From Amaurobius ferox (lineage: Eukaryota > Arthropoda > Arachnida > Araneae > Amaurobiidae): DNA of 64,000 nucleotides. The notes beneath the pieces are model-generated. The model was not told the origin of the DNA and ran no database searches. It saw only the letters and a program-made list of their open reading frames with translations. The stretch is taken from positions 102,145,455 to 102,209,454 of the forward strand of contig OX578152.1 of NCBI GenBank assembly GCA_951213105.1, read 5' to 3'. The position numbers and the translations under genes are program-made. Position 1 is the stretch's first letter. Every line of letters starts with the position of its first letter. Of the stretch, positions 1-11,985 are shown piece after piece.

Positions 1-76
1 ATAGAGCAGCAAATGCGCCTTACTATTCCTTGGATTTTATATTTTATATTTCATTTTGATTGTACTTGAGGAATAT

Positions 77-90
77 ATATATATATATAT

Positions 91-139
<49 letters not shown>
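77..139. repeat. Compound (TA)n(CA)n(TA)n microsatellite
   Basis: A run of TA dinucleotides passes into about 18 AC dinucleotides and back into TA. It is flanked by plain AT-rich DNA. The alternating purine-pyrimidine run is likely length-polymorphic. Confidence 0.95.
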
Positions 140-267
140 CGATAATGTTTACAGATGTACGTTAGAAATAGAAACCGTTTAAAATAAAATGCTAAAAAAT
201 AAGCATTAATCATTAACACCGTTGAAAAACAGAAAACCGTTTAAAGTGTGTGAAGTTGACAAATGAA

Positions 268-400
268 AAAATCTGATATAGGAAGCACATGACTTTTTCT
301 ACAGACTGAAATCCATTTTTTTCCATAATCCATTAAATTGAGTTTAATTGCAAAATTTGACACAGATACTTATTTGGAATTATATCCAATTTTCAGTTTT
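268..400 (-). repeat. Possible decayed end of family F1
   Basis: The stretch begins with a diverged form of the F1 3' end, read on the minus strand (AATCTGAT, then CACATGACTTT). Beyond about 130 bases the likeness is lost. F1 is described at 14134-15075. Confidence 0.35.
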
Positions 401-821
401 AATGCAGCTTCATTTTTATTTAACCGTCCAACACATTTTAAAATAGCGACAAGGCAGAGATAAGAAAAAAAAATGAAATATGTTGAGAATGGTTTGTCGA
501 CTAATAAAGGGTCTGGTTTTATTAATTTTGCTATAAAATTCTGTATAATAGAAACATATAATTAATACATTATGTTATATTTTGCCATTTATATAAGTTG
601 TTGATGATTTTTGTTATACATTACGAACACGATGACGATATTGTTTTTTTTATTTGAATTGTGTCGAAGTTTAATTTGCATTAGGATAACGTATTTTGGA
701 CGTATTATGGGCTTAAATACCTACTTTAGTGAAATTTTGTCAGAAAGTTCAGCTAAAGTGGATAAATACATTGTACAGATAGACAACATAGACACGCAGA
801 CATTATTCTAAACCACAAAGG

Positions 822-822
822 G

Positions 823-863
<41 letters not shown>
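822..863. repeat. Poly(A) tract of about 42 bases
   Basis: An uninterrupted A run follows 'ccacaaagggaaa'. It could be the tail of an old plus-strand retroposon. The 5' flank, including a 66-codon open frame at 611-811, matches nothing I recognise, so no element is called. Confidence 0.9.
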
Positions 864-864
<1 letters not shown>

Positions 865-1750
865 ATACTTTTATTCTGGAGTGTTCGAAACGCGTAAATC
901 TCTGGACAACTCAAGTTTTAACACTTTTCTTACACATTTTATTATATTGTAAGGAAAATAAAAAGTAATAAAATTTTATTTAGTGTTATATAAAAAAACG
1001 CTGTTTTCTGTGCCCTAGCATCCTGTAAAACAACCCATTTTTTTTAATTTGAATGAAAATTATTTGTTGCAAAAAAGTAGTTTTTCACTTTAGTCTCAGA
1101 AGCAACAGCTTTTTATCCGAAGAAATAATTTTTTTATGCAACAAAAAAAAGCAAATTAGCTTCTGTACAATTTGTTCTGGTCGTTTATATTTTTGTGAAC
1201 ATGGTTTTTCAAGTATGTAATTTTTTTTTTCTTAAATAATACTTTCTCCTTGGATATTTTAAGAGCGTTAATTGCGCTGGTAAAAATCATGATTTGTTAC
1301 AAAAATAAGATGTTTAAGTGTTTTTAGAACGATTTTTTTCTTTTCATGTTCAGGGTATTATTTGACTGCATGAAAAAATAAAGAAGGGCAAACAATATTT
1401 TGGACCTCTTATTTTTTGATAATCATGAAAGAAATGTGTAAGTAAAATGTGTAAGCAAAATGTGTAAGTAAATGTGTAAGTAAATCATGAAAAATAATGA
1501 AACGGACATGTAACAAAATTATGTAACTGAAATGCCACCATATTGTTACATATACCTAAAGTGAAAGTATAGTTATAATTTTTAAGTATGGGTCATTTGA
1601 TTGTGGCGACAAAGTCAGAAACCCTAGAGATGATTTTGTCAAAGTATCACCAACTTTAGCGGCTTTTAGTGAGCTCTGAAAACTTCTTGAATAATGTAGA
1701 TTAGTTAAAAACTCCATGAGTTACGTGCTTTTCCAGAATGTTCAACAGAT
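864..1750. other. Unannotated AT-rich DNA with a small minisatellite
   Basis: I see no coding potential. A short tandem array of ATGTGTAAGTAA-like units lies at about 1436-1487. Confidence 0.6.
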
Positions 1751-1754
1751 GATA

Positions 1755-1800
1755 TATACCTTCTGGTAGGTCGGACGGTCTGATTCGAGCAAACAAACAG
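1755..1800 (+). mobile_element. SINE-A 3' tail fragment
   Basis: The segment carries the tail motif GGTAGGTCGGACGGTCTG, followed by a variant of the 'GGTCGAA' end and an A-rich tail. It matches the 3' end of the SINE at 4504-4788 and has no tRNA-like head, so it is a strongly 5'-truncated copy. Confidence 0.6.
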
Positions 1801-2420
1801 AGTGTGTATAAAATCACTGTTTAGTTGAGGTTTGGACGTGATACGAGTTAAATTATCTCTCGAACTCAAGTAATTTTTCTATTGATTAAATACATCCTTT
1901 GGGCTGGTTTAAAAAACAATTCTAGTAGAAATGTGTATAGAATTTAGATTTTAGATTTGCAACATCTGCGCATCTACATCTGTGCTATACCCCAGTATGT
2001 GCTTATCATTTGCATCGACCACACTTTCGCTTATTAGAGTGACTTCAAACATTACATTTTAAAGTTTCATAGTTGATAACTTCGTCGTTTGTGGTTCAAT
2101 TCGGGCAAAATAAGCATCATTATCATAATCTATGGAATCTGCATACTCCCCTCCCCAACTTAATACGAAGACACATCAAATTTGAAATTTTTGAAAAATC
2201 AGGTCATTTACTAATAATAAATAAATAATTATTTTGGACCACGTTTTTATTATCATATTTATTATCATTCGTTTTTATTATCATTTCGTTTTTATTATCG
2301 TTTTTATTATCATTTCGTTTTTATTATCATTTTTATTAAAAAAATCATTAAAATAACAGAACCTTCGATGCTGTTAAATACATAATCATTGAATACGTAA
2401 TTTTTATTATAAAACAAATG
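1801..2420. other. AT-rich DNA with a (GTTTTTATTATCATTTC)n array
   Basis: About six imperfect copies of a roughly 16-17-base unit lie at 2242-2336. Nothing else is recognisable here. Confidence 0.7.
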
Positions 2421-2920
2421 GCACAAACTTTAGAACGCTAGAATAAACCGTTCTCAAGATATTGTATGTGTTTAAAAAAATATTGTATGTGTTTAAAAAC
2501 ACATAAAATTAAAAACGTTGACAGTATTATAAAATAGGTTCACATTCCATATGCAATATCAAGCAACAAATCCTTTAACATCATTTTCGTGGATCTAGTT
2601 CATTCCATTCATGAGAGAAGATACATTTTGCAATAGTTTTATAATTTGCATTTTATATATTTAATACCTTAAAGGATTCGCCATTAGACGTTTATTTCGA
2701 ATAATATTAATTAAATGCCAATTGCATTTTGATGAGGCTTTTGATGAGTTTCGACTAATAAGTTGCCAAAAGCGCTCAATCTCAATTTACGTGTTGCAAA
2801 TAATGGCTCAAAATATTGAACATTGAATTTTGTACGCCATTATTTTGCTGTGAAAGAGATAAAGACATTTCATTGTATAGAAAATACAATTATATGCTGC
2901 CCACATCAGTTTCAATAATT
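2421..2920 (+). repeat. Family F1, 3' half, diverged
   Basis: Internal F1 landmarks occur in order: 'TTTAGAACGCTAG', 'ACCGTTCTCAAGATATTG', 'GTGGATCTAGTTCATTCC', and finally 'GCTGCCCACATCAG'. The 5' hairpin and the GT-rich segment are absent. There is a local duplication of 'aaatattgtatgtgttt'. Confidence 0.7.
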
Positions 2921-4045
2921 TGAGTTATTTAAAAGAAGTTTTGTAAAATTGCAACCGTACGGAATTCTAAAATGTGATCTTTAGTAATCACAGTACCAAT
3001 TAGAATGACCAATAACCATAGAACCAATCAGAATGACCAATTTTCAATTTGACCCTAAAGAATTTTTAATACAGAAAAAAAAAAAGAGAAAAATATTTCT
3101 TTAGTGAAGGATGTAAATGGATATGAGAAAAAGTACCAATTTTTTTCAATAGATGGCGCTAGTAGTTTCAACATTCATTAAAATGTAGTTTCGAAAAGTG
3201 TGCGTTTTCTAAGGAAAAATAAATATGAAGTACATAATCGTATATCAGTTTAAGAAATGATTATTTAGCTTTATTCTTTTCCACTGGTATATAGCGGCAA
3301 TTTAAGTATGTTAAAAAATGTTACTACTTTCCCTATTATCATAAATTCAAAGTAAAATATATAAAATGCATTAGGGAAAGTATTGTAATGATGGAAATGA
3401 GCATGAACGAAACAGGACATATATATCAAGTAAATGCAATAAATAAATTTAATTTAATTAAATATATTTTTTTTTAATTCTGGCAATACATTTAATTTTA
3501 GTGCCGCATTTTTCGGAGCTAACTATTATGGAATGTGATGCAAATGGAATAAAAATCGTAATTTAGAAGAATGATAAAATTCTTTAAAATTCGAGATTGA
3601 TCTTTCGAGATTGATAATCTTCGATTGATCGAGAATTAAGGCAACATGGCGCTTTGCTCTTTTTTTCCTTACGTAACAAAATGAGAAGCGGTCGAACGAA
3701 TTAAGCGGTCGAACGAATATACCAAATCATCTTTATTATAAATATTTTTATTACCTACTACAATGAATTACCCCGCGCTGGCTTTGCCCAGGTCCTACAT
3801 AACCGTCCGTTACGCTATACAGATAGAGATAACACCATTCAATTTCCAAAAAGTGAAAAAACAGATTAGTTAAAAATTTTTTTTTGTTAGAATGCGAAGA
3901 TACAGATCTACATTTTTTGCCAAACTATGGAACTGTGCCAATCTTCCTTTTTTTCAGATACTACGAAATAAGATAATATAAAACATACATACATGTATTT
4001 AAAATTAGAGAAATAGATGTGAAAGAATTGTCGTATGGATTCTGT
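2921..4045. other. No recognisable gene
   Basis: AT-rich. Short patches (an 'atagatggcgctag' motif near 3153; 'ccccgcgctggctttgcccagg' near 3772) look like ends of dispersed repeats but are too short to assign. Confidence 0.5.
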
Positions 4046-4060
4046 TTAACTTTTTGCTTA

Positions 4061-4258
4061 CGGGTGGGACAGCGTCCATCCCAAACGAAGAACTTCTCAA
4101 AAAGACAGGTATTAGATATACCCTATCACAAACAGTTCGACCCCCCTTTGCAGGGACGTCAATGTCTGCAAAGGGGGATAGAACTGTTTGGGATAGGATA
4201 GGTCAAACACCTGTATTTTTGAGAGGTTCTTCGTTTGGGATGGACGCTGTCCCACCCG
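4061..4258. mobile_element. Full-length palindromic (fold-back) element
   Basis: The first 33 bases, starting CGGGTGGGACAGCG, are the exact reverse complement of the last 33 except for one change. The pairing continues with a few mismatches all the way to the centre, so nearly the whole 198 bp is one inverted repeat of two arms of about 99 bp. The inner part holds CAAACAGTTC, then CCCCCTTTGCAG, and their complements. Weaker pairing continues outside to about 4046 and 4274. It has no coding capacity and no clean target duplication. The structure is that of a MITE or fold-back element; the superfamily is not assignable by eye. Confidence 0.85.
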
Positions 4259-4503
4259 AAATCAAAAGATTAAAAATAGTTAGAAACAGCGTTTTTAGGT
4301 CCGTCCGATGATGTTAAGATGTAAACTTTGTGATAATAATTTAGATCACTAAGGAACCGATTTGTGTGAATATTGCTCACAATCGTGCTCGAGCATGCAA
4401 CAACTAAAAATCTAATTTTAATGTTTACAAAATCTCAGCAGGATTTGTAGTATCGGGAGTTTAGCTTGTCCGTTTGAAGCTTGGATTCTAAGCTACATAT
4501 GAC

Positions 4504-4788
4504 CACGACAACCCAGTGGCTAGTGAGCGGAAATTGCACTAGGACGACCCAGATTCGATTCCCTCTGCTGCCAAAACTACCACCGTGTTCAAGCGGAGTG
4601 TGATCCCGTTAAACATGTGGGTCCGTAAGTCCTTCCGAGAGGTTGGTGCTAGGGGAAGGAGGGTACGGTTCCTGTGGATGCCTCCTCCACTGGGTTCCAG
4701 CCTAAATTGGGTGGCACTTCCCGGCGGTCCAAACAGATACCTTATACCTATCAGGTAGGTCGGATGGTTTGGGTCGAAGAAGAAGAAG
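4504..4788 (+). mobile_element. tRNA-derived SINE (SINE-A), full length
   Basis: The head has an A-box-like 'AACCCAGTGGCTAGTGAGC' and a B-box-like 'GATTCGATTCC' about 40 bases on, as expected for an internal Pol III promoter. The body includes 'AAACATGTGGGTCCGTAAGT', 'CACTGGGTTCC' and the tail 'GGTAGGTCGGATGG', ending in a (GAA)n run. This type recurs at 10859, 38504 (minus), 41865, 49762 and 51058. Confidence 0.9.
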
Positions 4789-4794
4789 TACCTG

Positions 4795-4890
4795 AAAGAT
4801 AAAGCTTCGAGGTAGCCAATTCAGAGATCCAGGATTCGATTCCCGATTGGGGCAGCAAGGCTCTTCACAGCATGCACACACACACAGGTT
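4795..4890 (+). mobile_element. tRNA-derived SINE-B head
   Basis: It contains 'CCAGGATTCGATTCCCG', with a T-arm-like stem, then 'GGGGCAGCAAGG'. It aligns with the tRNA-like segments at 57732 and 58119. It sits directly after the SINE-A copy and ends in a (CA)n run. Confidence 0.65.
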
Positions 4891-5676
4891 CTTTTATTAT
4901 GTGAGATCATATATCTATAGAATATTGATTAACTTAAGTCCCTGCATCATGTTTCCTATTTTATTAAACGGTTCAATGCTCTCATTCGTACGATTTTTTA
5001 GTGAATAATGGCAGAATAGAAAGTTTTGCACCTGTAATTTTCTTAAACATTGCATTTGCAAATTTCTCAAAAATTGTAATATGCAGTTTTCTTACTAGTT
5101 GTGAAAGTAATGTTGTTGGTGGTTTTCCAGGACTTTATAGAGAACTAGTTGCGGAGCCCGTGGCTAGTTGCCGTTTAAAAAAAATGGTTAATTTAAAAAA
5201 GAATAGCTGATATAAAAAATTGTTGATTTTAAGAAGTAGTTAGTTTAATTTATCTATATATGCTGGGTGCCCTTCTGCAAGTCACGGATTACGACGGACG
5301 CTAAAAGTGATGGAATCGGACAAACAGAACCGTTAAATAGCATAGTTTGAAACCAAATGAAGAAGTGCAGTATCTCGAGAAGTGTTCAGGCTAATGAGTG
5401 ACATGCATTTTTTTTATTGATAAATCATGTATGAAATGATAGCGACTGGATTGTTGATAACACAACCAATTAAAAAGCATAAATAATAATCTCAAATTTC
5501 CCAATGCTGGATTTTATTTAGAGATTTTAAAATAATGAGTTTTCAACAAAGTTATGTACAAAATCGAAAAGTATCCTGAATTCTTTAAGCAAAACTTTTT
5601 TGGCTATTTTTTTAGGCGTTTTGCGAATTAAAATTCTAGTCGTATTAATATATTTTTTTAATTTTTGAATTAAAAT
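4891..5676. other. No recognisable gene
   Basis: AT-rich. The 69-codon open frame at 5001-5210 has no features I recognise. Confidence 0.5.
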
Positions 5677-6271
5677 CCTCTTTAACAATTCTAAGAAGCA
5701 TTATTTTTCGCATTTGACTGAAATTTTGTGCAGTTACATGCAAGTACTCACCAAGCAGAGTCATTATGTATTGTTGTTGACCTCATTTGAATTCAGGTTA
5801 CCAGAAGGACCAGAGTGACATTTATTTAGTGCAAGTTTAAGTGCAAAATTGTTGCAAATCACTGTCTGCGTATTTTTAATTTATAACTAATTACAGTATC
5901 AAAAGTTTGTGAGTATAGTTAGTTTGAAAAGTGAGTTAGAAAATAAAGAATACGAAATAACACAATACTTTAATTGCACGTTTCTTAGTTTCCTCTTTAA
6001 CAATTCTAAGAAGCATTATTTTTCGCATTTGACTAAAATTTTGTGCAGTTAACAACATACAAGTATTCAGCAAACAGTATTATTATTTATTGCTATTGAC
6101 CTCATTTGAATCGTAGGTTACTAGAAGGACCAGTGTGACACTTATTTAGTGCAAGTTTAAGTATAAAATTGTTGTAAATCACTGTGTGCGTATTTTTAAT
6201 TTATAACTAATTACATTATAAAAAGTTTGGGAGTATAGTTGGTTTGAAAAGTGAGTTAGGAAATAAGGAAT
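5677..6271 (+). repeat. Direct duplication of about 275 bp
   Basis: Copy 1 (5677-5951) and copy 2 (5992-6271) both begin CCTCTTTAACAATTC and end GTGAGTTAG-AAATAA. A spacer of about 40 bases separates them. Divergence is a few per cent plus a small insertion in copy 2. They could be two LTR-like or satellite units; neither starts TG and ends CA convincingly. Confidence 0.85.
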
Positions 6272-6487
6272 CACCATTTTCTAGCGCCAATGATCTTAAC
6301 AATCAAAATTTTTCCAGTTATGAGAACCTTCTACCCTTTCGAAAAATATCATTTGTCTTTTGGATGATGACAGTGATGTAGAATAATTAAAGAAACGTTA
6401 TATAAATATGCAAGTAGATTATAAAATTTATCTTTCCTTTAAAAATCGTTTTTTTCTTACTTTTAAAATAAACATTTAAAATACAGA

Positions 6488-6564
6488 CCAGATACATACA
6501 TGAATGTCAGAATTGTCCTTTGAACCAGATACATACATGAATGTTAATTCATGTATGTATCTGG
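6488..6564. repeat. Short direct and inverted repeats
   Basis: The 18-mer CCAGATACATACATGAAT occurs at 6488 and 6525. Its inverted copy lies at 6547-6564, so 6525-6564 forms a hairpin with almost no loop. Confidence 0.9.
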
Positions 6565-9342
6565 AGTATCAAATAACATGATATTCAATAATATGGAACA
6601 TAATCATTGCATTTGTATAAATTCAAAGTCTATAGTATAAATGGCTTTGAATAATACTTGCTGTATATCGAATACATAGCATTCGACCATTTGATATCCA
6701 GCGAATGAAAACGCGTAACATTTTACAACGTCACAAGGTTAGGGGTACTGATTGGCTAAAAGGCCAAACAGTACAACCTTATGTATAAAATCCATGAAAG
6801 AATGTTTTCTGCAATTATCGCTATAAATTTATCAAATATCTTTGTAGAACGGCCTGTCTGGTGGCAAAAATAGTGTTGTGAATACTGGACATTATCAGCT
6901 TTAAAAAAAAATCAACTTTTCTTTTAATTAATTCAAATCCTTTAATCTGATTTCATTTTAAAATATTTGCCTGCATGTGTCGGAGAAGTATTTAGTTTAT
7001 GGCGTATGTATGAAAAGAAAAGAGCGATTATCTAAAGAGGTATGTGTTTATGAAATATATTTCTGGCTTTAGTCGTTTTCAATGTGTGTTATATTTATCT
7101 GTATAATATCATGGTACAAATGCGGTAATTTTGTACCAGTCGCTTGTTGCTTGAGTAATCGAGGGTATATATATATATATATATAAATTACTTTTTGAAA
7201 TATCGTACTTATACTTATCAACTTTGGAAAGAAAGCAGAAACTTTGCTTGAAGAAAATGAGATTTATCGCCAACCAATTTATTAATGTTGATGTTGATAA
7301 TACAGTGAGTTGTCAATTTAGTTTCTTCAGGCAATTTGATAAATGTAATTACAGTTTAACAGTTCGATTTAACAGTGCGGTTTAACAGTTTGATTTTAGA
7401 CATACGTGTGATATGGTATATTTTGTTTCAACTGCTTGCTTCGTTTGGAAGTAAATACAATATGATATGTATGTGGTATCATTAATCTATGTATAATCGT
7501 GTTATAATATACTGTATAATATATCGATATAATATTTTATGATGCATCCAGTTTGTAAGATAGCGACGGGTATATTGAAAGTATATCTGTTCTCAATAAT
7601 GTAAATTCTCAATTTCTGACGGATTTTTTTTCCAAATTTGGTATGGTTAATCTCCACATCATTGCAGGTAATCCCTACACGTTAAAAAAAATTTTTTTTT
7701 TGAAGAAAATTATATTTCTTAGGAGCGGGATTTAACCAAATGTGTTTGCATGGCAGACGATTTTATCCAATTTAGACCATTTAAATAATAAAGAAATGGA
7801 TATAAATATGAATTTTATAAATGAATGGTATTGAATATTTTATTATGATCTTGGGATATAAGTATAGGGGAATCATAAATATTTTTACTTTCCAGTCATT
7901 TGTTTTAATTTGACAAAGATTTTTCAAACTTGTATGTTTTCTATTGTAACCAAATGCTGAAACAGAATAAAATGGCACTTCTATTTCAGCGTTTTCACTT
8001 TGACGTATCTTGACCAAACTTCATATTTTTTGTAAATTTGATTACAACCAGACTAAAATGTCTTATTTTTCGATCTTTACCCGCAGAAAATTTGGCACAA
8101 CGAGATCAGAAATTCTCATATTTCTTTTTAGTGACATTAAATTATATATTGTAATATAATTTTTAAAAGAATATCGTTTATAATACTACTAAAATCGGCT
8201 CATATTTTCAATCACGAGCAATGCTGATAGTGATATATATTTCATTAAGCCAATGTGAAACTTATTTAGCACCAATATATGTATTTGTTCAGTCAATAGT
8301 GTGAGTTTGTGTGTGTGTATGTGAGGGAGGGGGGGGGGAGTTAGGACCCCAGTGGCCACGCCTCTGCCTAAAGAATTTTTTTTTGCTGTCTTAGTCTGGT
8401 TCTAAATTAAACTGTTGTCTTTATTTCATGTGATGCAGGTAACTTTCTTTACCAGTTGTCGTTTCGATTTTAATTTCTCAATATTTATATGATTTTCACT
8501 ATTGGTGTAGTGAGTTTGAGTAAACCCACACACACAGCATAAAGCATTGTATTTAAGAGTGAACTTATGTGATGCTGTGCGTATGATCATTTTATGAAAA
8601 TGAAAAAAAAAATGTACATAGGTCTTTCAAAAGCAGTGATTAGACGTATAACTGTTAAACCATTTACGATAAACACATATTTTTAATTGCTAAATTCTTT
8701 TAAACCGCAAGAAAATTTGTCTAAAATATTTTCAAAACTTGGGGGACGCATTTCCATAAAATTACGAAATTAACATTTTATACGGCCCCTTTAGAGCAAA
8801 ATATCCAATGGCTAAAAAATAATAATATTTCCGAATTTTTATGTAATAATGTTCCAGTTTGGAATTTGTACGTATCGTAATCAAAGCGTGGTGAATAAAA
8901 CAAAATTCATGACTTATATCATAAAACCGCAACCTATAAGCAGTTTTCGAAAAATTTTGGGACCGTCTACAAAATAAAGATTTGTGTACTTTTTGTACTT
9001 CATTTTGCTGCAAACCGTTATTCAATTAGTATATAAGCCCCCTCCCCTTCCTCTCCTTCAAAATATTGTCTAAGCAAGATAGTTTTGGAAGTGTTTTAAT
9101 ATTATTATTCTTACGATTTTTTTTTATTACCCAGGTCATCCAGCTCACTCAAATAACGTTGAGCAGAATAATTTAAAGCAGATGATGCAAAACAATTTTC
9201 CGAATTGGACGTATGTGTTTAGCACTGCAACGGTTCAAAAGTTAGAAGTGTATATAAGTTGTATACTTGAAGCGTCCTGTATATGAATGAGAATGCGGGG
9301 GGGGGGGGTGCATTTTGTTATGGCACTTCAGAATTTTGATTC
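6565..9342. other. Unannotated AT-rich DNA
   Basis: It holds a (TA)n run at 7165-7186, a GT-rich and poly(G) patch at 8303-8340, and short open frames without recognisable features. No gene is supportable. Confidence 0.5.
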
Positions 9343-9615
9343 TTGGATGCATTTCGATCCAAGATTAGTTTATTAAGGTATTTTTCGGTAACTAAGGTCC
9401 GTGCTTTCATTTTGAGAAACAGAATCCATGGACTAGTTTCGCACTTAGTATTCACTCGTCACCATGAAATAACCCATATTGCAATTGCAGAAAGAAAACA
9501 ACTTGATATGTGGCATAATCTTGCAGACCTGAATGGAGATCAACAAATTCAATTCTGCCAAACAGACGACTTCAAATTTCTTAAAAAACTGAGTTCAGAC
9601 TGTACGAAAGAGTGA
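9343..9615 (+). CDS. Unrecognised 90-codon open frame
   Basis: The frame is open from ATG to TGA and has mixed, protein-like composition (several His, Trp-His and acidic residues). It resembles no family I can name and has no signal peptide, membrane segment or zinc motif. There is no neighbouring exon-like frame. It may be an exon or TE remnant, or chance. I give it low weight. Confidence 0.12.
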   Translation: MDAFRSKISLLRYFSVTKVRAFILRNRIHGLVSHLVFTRHHEITHIAIAERKQLDMWHNLADLNGDQQIQFCQTDDFKFLKKLSSDCTKE

Positions 9616-9719
9616 TATTTACAGAACCCACCCATAGAGGTTTCCAAAGTTAAGATCGTGCTCACATTTCAAATAAAAGCATAAATAGACCGGTTTGGAT
9701 ATGGTTGCACATTTGCAAT

Positions 9720-9800
9720 AGTTGTGCTGCAATGGTAGAGCATTCTTAACTTGCAGAATGCTGCCAAAGGGCGGGTTCTGCGAGTATGAAGACATCTAAA
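9720..9800 (+). mobile_element. Possible decayed tRNA-like SINE head
   Basis: It contains 'CTGCAATGGTAGAGCATTC' (A-box-like) and 'GGGCGGGTTCTGCGA' (weak B-box-like). Arm pairing is poor and no second copy is present in the window. Confidence 0.25.
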
Positions 9801-9968
9801 TACAAAATATAATCAAAGACGTCCATAACGAGTGAATGGATACCACTCGAGTGGGGGTCTCGGGCGCCAAATATTTTTAGAGGGAGGGAAAGACATGGAA
9901 TAGTTAGAAGGAGAGGGAAATGAAAAATGGGATCCCACAATTTGTATAAGCAGCCCTGACACAAAGTG

Positions 9969-10187
9969 TTTGTAGTCAGACTTAAGAGTCAGACTTAGTC
10001 GATATAGTGCATGTGAGACTTAGTTTGTAGTCAGACTTAGTCGATATAGTGCATGTGAGACTTAGTTTGTAGTCAGACTTAGTCGATATAGTGCATGTGA
10101 GACTTAGTTTGTAGTCAGACTTAGTCGATATAGTGCATGTGAGACTTAGTTTGTAGTCAGACTTAGTCGATATAGTGCATGTGAGAC
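9969..10187 (+). repeat. 42-bp minisatellite, five copies
   Basis: The unit starts GTAGTCAGACTTAGTCGATA and ends GAGACTTAGTTT. The last copies are identical at exact 42-bp spacing (10027, 10069, 10111, 10153). The first copy has a small internal duplication. The uniformity suggests recent expansion. Confidence 0.95.
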
Positions 10188-10858
10188 GAGTAAAATTGCA
10201 TATGGCCTAGTTCATGCCAAAATTATAGATATATTTCACACTGCACGTATATCTCTGATAGTTTATGGTTTATTGGCGAATTGCATGTGCCATACATAGT
10301 ATAATGTAACGTGTATTGCAGAATATGTCATAATCAGCAATATCTTCGTTTCTGGAAGCAATAGTTTTATTGCAATCATGCGCGCAAGCGGCATATATCA
10401 AAATGAAATTTTAATAAATTCAGGAACATTACACAATTTTTGAAAACAATATTATCAGATTCACCTTATTTAAAAAATTATCATATACGCTACAGGTATC
10501 CACTTATTAGCCATAAAATTTTTAGGTATTATCGATATATAAGAGGAGAGGTGCAACAGAAAATGTGAAGTATAGGAATTTCTCTGTTTATGGCAGTTTT
10601 AAGACTCCCGAGACTCCGCAGGGACTCGCCGTAGCTTAATTGGGGCAAGGGACAGACATTTCTCTTGTGCCCCCCTTTACCTCTTGACAAATATAAAATA
10701 AACAACAAATATTTTTTGAAAAAATTATGCAAGATAAAATCCTATGACCAAACGGTCACCCAGCTATGAATGGCCTCCCCGAGCAAGACGGTAGTTCGGA
10801 GGTTGACAGTGCTGTCCTTCCCGGCTCCCGCCTGCTCCTTTTTTTTATTATTTATTTG
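10188..10858. other. No recognisable gene
   Basis: A GC-richer patch at 10600-10690 and another at 10745-10840 are probably pieces of dispersed repeats. I cannot assign them. Confidence 0.45.
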
Positions 10859-11155
10859 GGCGCGGTAGCCCAGTGGTTAGCGCGCGGGAATTGCACTTGG
10901 TAGGCCCGGGTTTGATTCCCGCCACTGCCAAAACTGCCGCCTTGTTCACGCGGAGTACGAGATCACGTTAAACATGTGGGTCCGTAAGTCTTTCCGAAAG
11001 GTTGGTGGTAAGGGAAGAAGGATATTGTCTCTGTGGATGCCCCCCCCCCTCCACTGGGTTCCTGTCTAAATTGGGTGGCACATACCGGCCGTCCAAACAG
11101 TTACCTTACACCTTTCTGGTAGGTCGGACCATCTGGGTCTCAACAACAACAACAA
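10859..11155 (+). mobile_element. tRNA-derived SINE-A, full length
   Basis: It has a clear A-box region 'GGTAGCCCAGTGGTTAGCGC' and B box 'GGTTTGATTCCC'. The tail 'GGTAGGTCGGACCATCTGGG' is followed by (CAA)n. An internal poly(C) run lies at about 11041-11050. Confidence 0.95.
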
Positions 11156-11985
11156 GATGAAGTTCTTACATAATTAAATGAAATTTAAATTAATGGCAAC
11201 TTTTTCATTATAGCCAAAAAGCCAACATTACCTAGCTTTTGCAGTATGAATATATGACCAAAATTGATGTTTCCGCTGTGAAAACTTATTCCGTTGGCAT
11301 AAATTATTTTTCAGGAAGCATTTATTAATTTTTCGATTGCTTAATTTGGGGCCCATCTAAAGCCCCTGGGCAGTTGTCCCTGCTTATGAGGTATTGTAAT
11401 TCACATTTTTCAAAGACTAGAAAGAAAACAGCTTTGAATATCTTTAAATAAAGCATTGTCAAACGTTCCTTGCGATATAAATATCACGTATTTTTCAGCG
11501 AGCCTTCAATGTAAACGACTTTCCATCTAGATTTATTCAAATGTTTAACATTGCAGCAATTCTGTAAAACCTAAGCCTCTTTTTCAAATCCTCAAAGCAC
11601 CACAAGTTTAAGCAAAGTGGCTTATGCGCATTTCCTGTCATATTAAGAAAAAAGAAAAAACGCTTTACTTTTGTGATAAAAATCTAAAAGGTTTTTCCTT
11701 TTGTTCTATTCTTCCCACTGGAATTTCCTATGGGTATGATACCATTTGAGGAGAAGAAAGCCCCCAGAATTGCTTTAAAGATTAGAGGTGATAACTACAA
11801 TCACTGAAAGGTTATTTGACTGTATGAAATCGAATTGCAATGGCATTAAAATTGATTTGTTAGTGTATCTTTATTGATACTATTTTAGGAAATGAAATAT
11901 AAATATCACATGTGCTAATTGGAATTATTCTTTTTTCAAAAGAGGAAAACGTTATTTTCAATTTTTCTTGTTCTATTTTGAATGA
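11156..11985. other. AT-rich DNA with part of a dispersed repeat
   Basis: The segment at about 11670-11780 ('AATCTAAAAGGTTTTTCCTT') matches one at about 15545-15605, so it belongs to a dispersed family. No gene is seen. Confidence 0.5.
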
